This document shows positions 60,248 to 64,000 of a stretch of DNA of 64,000 nucleotides, in pieces (positions within the stretch are counted from its first letter, which is position 1; every line of letters begins with the position of its first letter). The stretch comes from an uncultured Roseburia sp. Its GTDB lineage: Bacteria; Bacillota; Clostridia; Lachnospirales; Lachnospiraceae. Under the pieces are notes generated by a model, which was given only the letters and a program-made list of their open reading frames with translations, searched no databases and was not told the DNA's origin. A program made the translations under genes and the position numbers. The stretch spans positions 1 through 64,000 of the forward strand of contig CALWHT010000025.1 of assembly GCA_944380515.1 (NCBI GenBank), given 5' to 3'.

Positions 60248-61021
60248 ATGATAAAAATATCAGAGAGATTAATGACGGTTGCATCCCTTGTAAGCAGAGA
60301 TCATGTGCTTGCGGACGTCGGCACCGACCACGGTTATGTACCGATTTATCTGATTTTGCAGGGAAAAATAAAAAAGGCAATCGCGATGGATATTAACCGT
60401 GGGCCGCTTGAGCGGGCAAGGGAGCATATCAGTCTTTACGGCATGGGTGATTACATAGAAACCAGGCTTTCGGACGGCGTGGAAGCGCTTGCTTTGGGAG
60501 AGGCGGATTCCATTCTGATTGCGGGTATGGGGGGAGGCCTTGTCATCCGTATCTTAGAGCAGGGCAGAGAGGTGTGCCATGCTGCAAAAGAGCTGGTGCT
60601 TCAGCCCCAGTCCGAGCTGCCCCGCGTCAGGGAGTTCCTGTTTTGGGAGGGCTATGTGACGGATGCGGAGGAAATGGTTTTTGAGGACGGAAAATATTAT
60701 CCCATGATGCGGGTCCGTTACGACGCGCAGATAAAAAAGGAGCGCTGCGCACAAAAACAGGAGCCGCGGACGTTTCTGCGGGAGCTTGGATTTTTCTATG
60801 GAGAAGGGTTGTTAGAGCAGCGGCATCCGGTTCTTCTGCAGTATCTTAAGAAGGAGCGGAGCGTGTATGGGGAGATTTCAGCCAGCCTTAAGCGTCAGCC
60901 GGATTCGGAAAAAATCAGGGACAGAAGGGCGGCGCTCGCGGCGGAGATTTCCAGGAATGAGAGGGCGATTGCCTGTTATGGAGATGACTATGGGAGAGAA
61001 GAACATTACTTTAAAGATTGA
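60248..61021 (+). CDS. trmK: tRNA (adenine-22-N1)-methyltransferase
   Basis: 257 residues. The SAM-binding motif A-D-V-G-T-D-H-G-Y (about 22-30) and the A-G-M-G-G-G motif (about 96-101) are those of TrmK, which methylates A22 in the D-arm of tRNAs. It starts three bases after the rpoD stop and overlaps the next gene by about 30 bases, a common trmK-following arrangement in Firmicutes. Confidence 0.93.
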   Translation: MIKISERLMTVASLVSRDHVLADVGTDHGYVPIYLILQGKIKKAIAMDINRGPLERAREHISLYGMGDYIETRLSDGVEALALGEADSILIAGMGGGLVIRILEQGREVCHAAKELVLQPQSELPRVREFLFWEGYVTDAEEMVFEDGKYYPMMRVRYDAQIKKERCAQKQEPRTFLRELGFFYGEGLLEQRHPVLLQYLKKERSVYGEISASLKRQPDSEKIRDRRAALAAEISRNERAIACYGDDYGREEHYFKD

Positions 61022-62660
61022 CGGAGAAGAAAAAAGCTACCCTGCGGGAATCAGCTTCTTAAAGATTGCGGAGGAATACCGGGAGAAGTATCAGGATGAT
61101 ATCGTGCTGGTGATGCATAATAATCGTTTAAGGGAGCTGAGCAAAAAGGCGAATAAAGACGGCGACGTGGCCTTTTTAACGACTGCCGACAAGGCCGGGC
61201 GCAAGGCATATCGCAGGAGCGTTACGCTTTTAATGCAAAAGGCCGTTTTCAATCTGTGGGGAGATATCGGAATCGGCGTACATGTCATGTATTCCATCGG
61301 GCAGGGCTACTATTGTGAGCTGGTGCAGGCCGGGGGTACTGCCGGGGTGACGGAGGAGATGCTCACGGATTTGAAACGGGAAATGTACCGTCTGGTCGTT
61401 GCCGATTTGCCGATTGAGAAGCGGAGCATGAATACCGACGACGCGGTGGCGCTGTTTCGTGAGCTTGGCATGACGGATAAGGAAAAGCTGTTCCGCTACC
61501 GCCGCAGCTCCCGGGTCAATATCTATGTGCTGGACCATTATAAAGATTACTTTTACGGCTTTATGGTGCCCTCCACCGGGTATTTAAGATATTATGACGT
61601 ACAGAAATATGAGGACGGCTTTATGCTTTTGTTCCCCGACAAAAATACGAAGGAGACGGCGGAGTTTCGCCCTTCGCAGAAGCTGTTTTCGACGCTGAAA
61701 TATTCCAGGGAATGGGGGAAAATGCTGGAAATCGACACGATCGGGGCGTTAAACGACGCCATATCCCACGGCAAAACCCAGGAGCTGATATTGACGCAGG
61801 AAGCGCTGTTTGAGGAGCGCATCGGAAAGCTGGCAGAGAGCATCATAAAATCGGGACACAAAAAGTTTATCGTGATTGCCGGCCCGTCCTCGTCCGGGAA
61901 GACGACGTTTTCCCACCGTCTGTCGGTGCAGCTTTCCGCCAAGGGCTTAAAGCCGCATCCGTTCCCGCTGGACGATTATTATATCAGCCGTGACAAATGC
62001 CCGCGGGATGAGAACGGCGAACTGGATTTGGAATGTCTGGAGGCCCTTGACGTGGAGCTGTTTAACCATGATATGTGCGAGCTTTTGGCAGGAAAGCGGG
62101 TGGAGCTTCCGATTTTTAATTTTAAGACCGGAAAGCGGGAATACAGAAACAGGTTTATGCAGCTGGGGGATGACGATGTGCTTGTCATTGAGGGAATCCA
62201 CGGGCTGAACGATAAACTGTCGTATTCTCTGCCAATCGAAAGCAAGTTTAAAATTTATATCAGTGCGCTCACGCAGCTCAATATCGATGAGCACAATTAT
62301 CTGCCGACAACGGACGGCAGGATGATCCGGCGTATCGTGAGGGATGCAAGGACAAGAGGCACATCGGCGAGAGAGACGATAGCGATGTGGGACTCGGTAC
62401 GGCGGGGCGAGGAAAAATATATTTTCCCGTTCCAGGAAGGCGCGGATGTGATGTTTAATTCCGCACTGATTTACGAGCTCGCGGTGCTGAAAATATATGC
62501 CGAGCCGCTGCTGTTTGCCATTGACAAGGATTGCCCGGAATATATGGAGGCGAAACGCCTTTTGAAATTTCTGGATTATTTTCTCCCGATGCCGGGCGAC
62601 GGAATCAATCAGAATTCCATTATCCGTGAGTTTATCGGCGGTTCCTGTTTCCATGTGTAG
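60990..62660 (+). CDS. Nucleoside (uridine-type) kinase with N-terminal TGS and ThrRS-like domains
   Basis: 556 residues. Residues 1-65 look like TGS (Y-P-A-G-I-S-F-L-K-I-A), residues about 70-260 resemble the second additional domain of ThrRS, and a P-loop kinase follows with A-G-P-S-S-S-G-K-T-T near 297-306. The C-terminal kinase core (H-G-L-N-D and D-A-R-T-R-G-T-S) is of the uridine kinase type. The fusion is typical of Clostridia nucleoside kinases; the function of the ThrRS-like part is not known. ATG 60990 is favoured (TGGAG site), with 60978 and 60984 possible. Confidence 0.88.
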   Translation: MGEKNITLKIDGEEKSYPAGISFLKIAEEYREKYQDDIVLVMHNNRLRELSKKANKDGDVAFLTTADKAGRKAYRRSVTLLMQKAVFNLWGDIGIGVHVMYSIGQGYYCELVQAGGTAGVTEEMLTDLKREMYRLVVADLPIEKRSMNTDDAVALFRELGMTDKEKLFRYRRSSRVNIYVLDHYKDYFYGFMVPSTGYLRYYDVQKYEDGFMLLFPDKNTKETAEFRPSQKLFSTLKYSREWGKMLEIDTIGALNDAISHGKTQELILTQEALFEERIGKLAESIIKSGHKKFIVIAGPSSSGKTTFSHRLSVQLSAKGLKPHPFPLDDYYISRDKCPRDENGELDLECLEALDVELFNHDMCELLAGKRVELPIFNFKTGKREYRNRFMQLGDDDVLVIEGIHGLNDKLSYSLPIESKFKIYISALTQLNIDEHNYLPTTDGRMIRRIVRDARTRGTSARETIAMWDSVRRGEEKYIFPFQEGADVMFNSALIYELAVLKIYAEPLLFAIDKDCPEYMEAKRLLKFLDYFLPMPGDGINQNSIIREFIGGSCFHV

Positions 62661-62704
62661 ATGTCTTTGGGTGTATCGAAATGGAAACTCAGGGAAAAAC
62701 CCGC

Positions 62705-62733
62705 TTGCTTAATTTCAAAAAACAGTGTATAGT
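62705..62733 (+). promoter_or_regulatory. Promoter of rnpB
   Basis: TTGCTT (62705-62710), a 17-base spacer and TATAGT (62728-62733), ending 17 bases before the predicted RNA 5' end. Confidence 0.75.
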
Positions 62734-62750
62734 AACCAAGTGTGAATTTT

Positions 62751-63108
62751 AAGTAGGACAAATAATCGCGGCCCGAATTTCGGGGTGAGGAAAGTCCGGG
62801 CTTCACAGGGCAGGATGCCGGATAACGTCCGGCGGAGGCGACTCCAGGGACAGTGCAACAGAAATATACCGCCCCGCGTTTCGGCGCGGGGTAAGGGTGG
62901 AAGGGCAGTGTAAGAGACTACCGCCTCTCTGGCAACAGAGGGGGCACATGTAAACCCCATCCGAAGCAAGACCGAACGAAAGCGTTGACGCGGCCCGCCA
63001 GCTTTGGGTAGGTTGCTTGAGGCGGCTGGCGACAGTCGTCCTAGATAGATGATTATTCCGGCTGCGGATTTCCGCAGCCAAGACATAACCCGGCTTATCG
63101 TCCTGCTT
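62751..63108 (+). ncRNA. rnpB: RNase P RNA (class A-like)
   Basis: The catalytic RNA of tRNA 5'-end processing. The outer P1 helix pairs AAGTAGGAC (62751-62759) with GTCCTGCTT (63100-63108). Conserved cores are GAGGAAAGTCCGGGC (CR-I), CAACAGAAATA and GGTAAGGGTGGAA in the middle, AAACCCC-like J15 region, and AGACATAACCCGGCTTA (CR-V) near the end. A TTTCC-rich tail follows rather than a clear terminator. Confidence 0.97.
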
Positions 63109-63142
63109 AAAATTTCCACATAAATAATTTCATTTTTGTCAT

Positions 63143-63694
63143 TTATTGAATGGATTTTCCGAGTTCAAAGGCCTTTTGAATTTCAGGTTTCCCTTCAATG
63201 TCACCGATATCTTCGTTACCTCCGGCAAGAACATGTCCGAGGTTTTTCCAACGTAAATGCTCCATCAGATGATCGTAATAGAGAAGAACATCATCAAAGC
63301 CATGACCTTCCGCAGCCATCAAAAGAGCGGAGGTTCTGTCGTGTCCTCTGAGGAGATTTCCATCACCTTCTTCCAATGCAAACAGGCGGTCAATAGCGGT
63401 TCTGATTTGTCCGCTCATGTTCCAGTAATACAGGGGCGTGGCGAGCACGATCACATCGCATTCTTTCACTGCGGGATAGATTTTGTCCATGTCGTCTTTC
63501 TGAACACAGGGATATTCTTTGCTGCTGTGTCCTCCAAAGCATCCCTTACAGCCATGGATGTTCATGCTGTCAAGAAAAAACTCAATCACAGAATTGCCTG
63601 CGCTTTTGGCACCTTTGGTAAATGCCTTGACAAGTGCTGAGGTATTCCCGGTTTTCCGGGGACTTCCGTTCAGTATCACAATTTTCTTACTCAT
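63143..63694 (-). CDS. Flavodoxin-family NAD(P)H-dependent oxidoreductase
   Basis: 183 residues with the FMN-binding N-terminus I-V-I-L-N-G-S-P-R-K-T-G-N-T-S and T-P-L-Y-Y-W-N-M-S-G near 86-95, as in NADPH-dependent FMN reductases and related flavoproteins. A C-x-x-C pair (G-C-K-G-C-F) sits near residue 50, common in the iron-sulfur-flavoprotein-like group. GGAGG precedes the ATG at 63694, and a TATAAT-like box lies at 63747-63742. It is divergent from the HxlR gene, which probably controls it. Confidence 0.93.
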   Translation of the reverse strand: MSKKIVILNGSPRKTGNTSALVKAFTKGAKSAGNSVIEFFLDSMNIHGCKGCFGGHSSKEYPCVQKDDMDKIYPAVKECDVIVLATPLYYWNMSGQIRTAIDRLFALEEGDGNLLRGHDRTSALLMAAEGHGFDDVLLYYDHLMEHLRWKNLGHVLAGGNEDIGDIEGKPEIQKAFELGKSIQ

Positions 63695-63775
63695 AAGATA
63701 TTCCTCCGTTTTCTGAGGGATTGCCTTTTCCCTCTGCTGATATTATAATCATAGCGAGAATGAAACAAAAAACAA

Positions 63776-63825
63776 GTACGTACCTTAAAGTACAATACTT
63801 ACAGGTAAGTTAAATACTTACGTAA
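63776..63825. promoter_or_regulatory. Palindromic operator region (HxlR candidate)
   Basis: Between the divergent genes lie GTACGTAC (63776-63783), the inverted repeat ACTTAC-AG-GTAAGT (63797-63810) and TTACGTAA (63818-63825). HxlR-family regulators bind such TACTTAC/GTAAGTA palindromes, and these sites lie close to both starts, so autorepression and control of the oxidoreductase are likely. Confidence 0.6.
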
Positions 63826-63838
63826 AGGAGAGTGTAAT

Positions 63839-64000
63839 ATGAGCAATCGATGTATAACCAACGAATGCCTGAGCAATACCGGTTTTAGCTACACGCTGTC
63901 GTTGATTAACGGAAAATACAAAATGACCATTCTTTATACTTTGATGGAGTTCGGGGTAGTGCGTTTCAATGAGATGAAAAAATACATCGGAGGAATTTCC
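63839..64000 (+). CDS. HxlR-family transcriptional regulator (3' end missing)
   Basis: 54 residues are visible before the window ends. The start M-S-N-R-C-I-T-N-E-C-L, the G-K-Y-K-M-T-I-L-Y-T-L segment and R-F-N-E-M-K-K-Y-I-G-G-I-S match the winged-helix HxlR/MarR-like family, whose N-terminal Cys can sense reactive compounds. AAAGGAGAG lies before the ATG. Regulation of the divergent flavoprotein is likely. Confidence 0.9.
   Translation, partial: MSNRCITNECLSNTGFSYTLSLINGKYKMTILYTLMEFGVVRFNEMKKYIGGIS

Noticed and set aside
1-64000. CRISPR array, prophage or rRNA operon
   Set aside because: No regularly spaced repeats with unique spacers, no phage structural genes and no rRNA sequence were seen.

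Overview
The window looks like a chromosomal segment of a gut-type Clostridia bacterium, most likely a Lachnospiraceae relative. The evidence is a secreted multi-module GH13 amylase with bacterial Ig-like (Big_2) repeats, a tRNA-Asn-type T-box in front of an aspS/gatCAB set, a Firmicutes WXG100/EssC secretion locus, anaerobic ribonucleotide reductase (nrdD/nrdG), a class A RNase P RNA and AGGAGG-type ribosome sites throughout. Genus cannot be fixed from the sequence alone.

Layout. Positions 1-2072 are an AT-richer accessory edge: a three-gene cassette of unknown role, then a decayed excisionase-type gene and about 0.6 kb of non-coding DNA, which look like the scar of an integrative element. 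From 2073 come a low-molecular-weight protein tyrosine phosphatase and a 1884-residue surface amylase. From 8567 to 14971 lies a translation operon: promoter, T-box leader with a GAAC specifier region, a nondiscriminating-type AspRS, a Nudix hydrolase, a GNAT-GatC fusion, GatA and GatB. Together they would make Asn-tRNA(Asn) and/or Gln-tRNA(Gln) by amidation.

Positions 15016-38365 hold the most interesting block, a divergent type VII secretion (T7SS)-like locus wired to Ser/Thr phosphorylation. It contains an XRE regulator, a PP2C phosphatase, a membrane Ser/Thr kinase, a small membrane protein with T-V-L-L motifs, a 1977-residue Ig-repeat surface protein, two FHA proteins, a MinD/CpaE-like ATPase, a YukD-like ubiquitin fold, a three-ATPase EssC, three WXG100-size proteins, a coiled-coil partner, an effector-like protein, a TPR protein and three small membrane proteins. 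EssA, EssB and EsaA are not recognisable.

Positions 38480-48902 are mixed housekeeping and metabolic genes: nrdD behind a tandem NrdR-box promoter, a hotdog thioesterase, an ArsC/Spx-like protein, a ZIP transporter, YdcF, RNase H, an AraR-like regulator overlapping nrdG, a FliB-like protein, two small reverse-strand genes and a peptidoglycan amidase. Positions 48941-55684 carry an RNA methylase, a GGDEF-EAL protein and a hybrid histidine kinase. Positions 55694-63108 are core information processing: two tRNA-Leu genes, dgt, dnaG, rpoD, trmK, a TGS-domain nucleoside kinase and rnpB. The right edge has a flavodoxin-like oxidoreductase divergent from a truncated HxlR regulator, with palindromic operator candidates between them.
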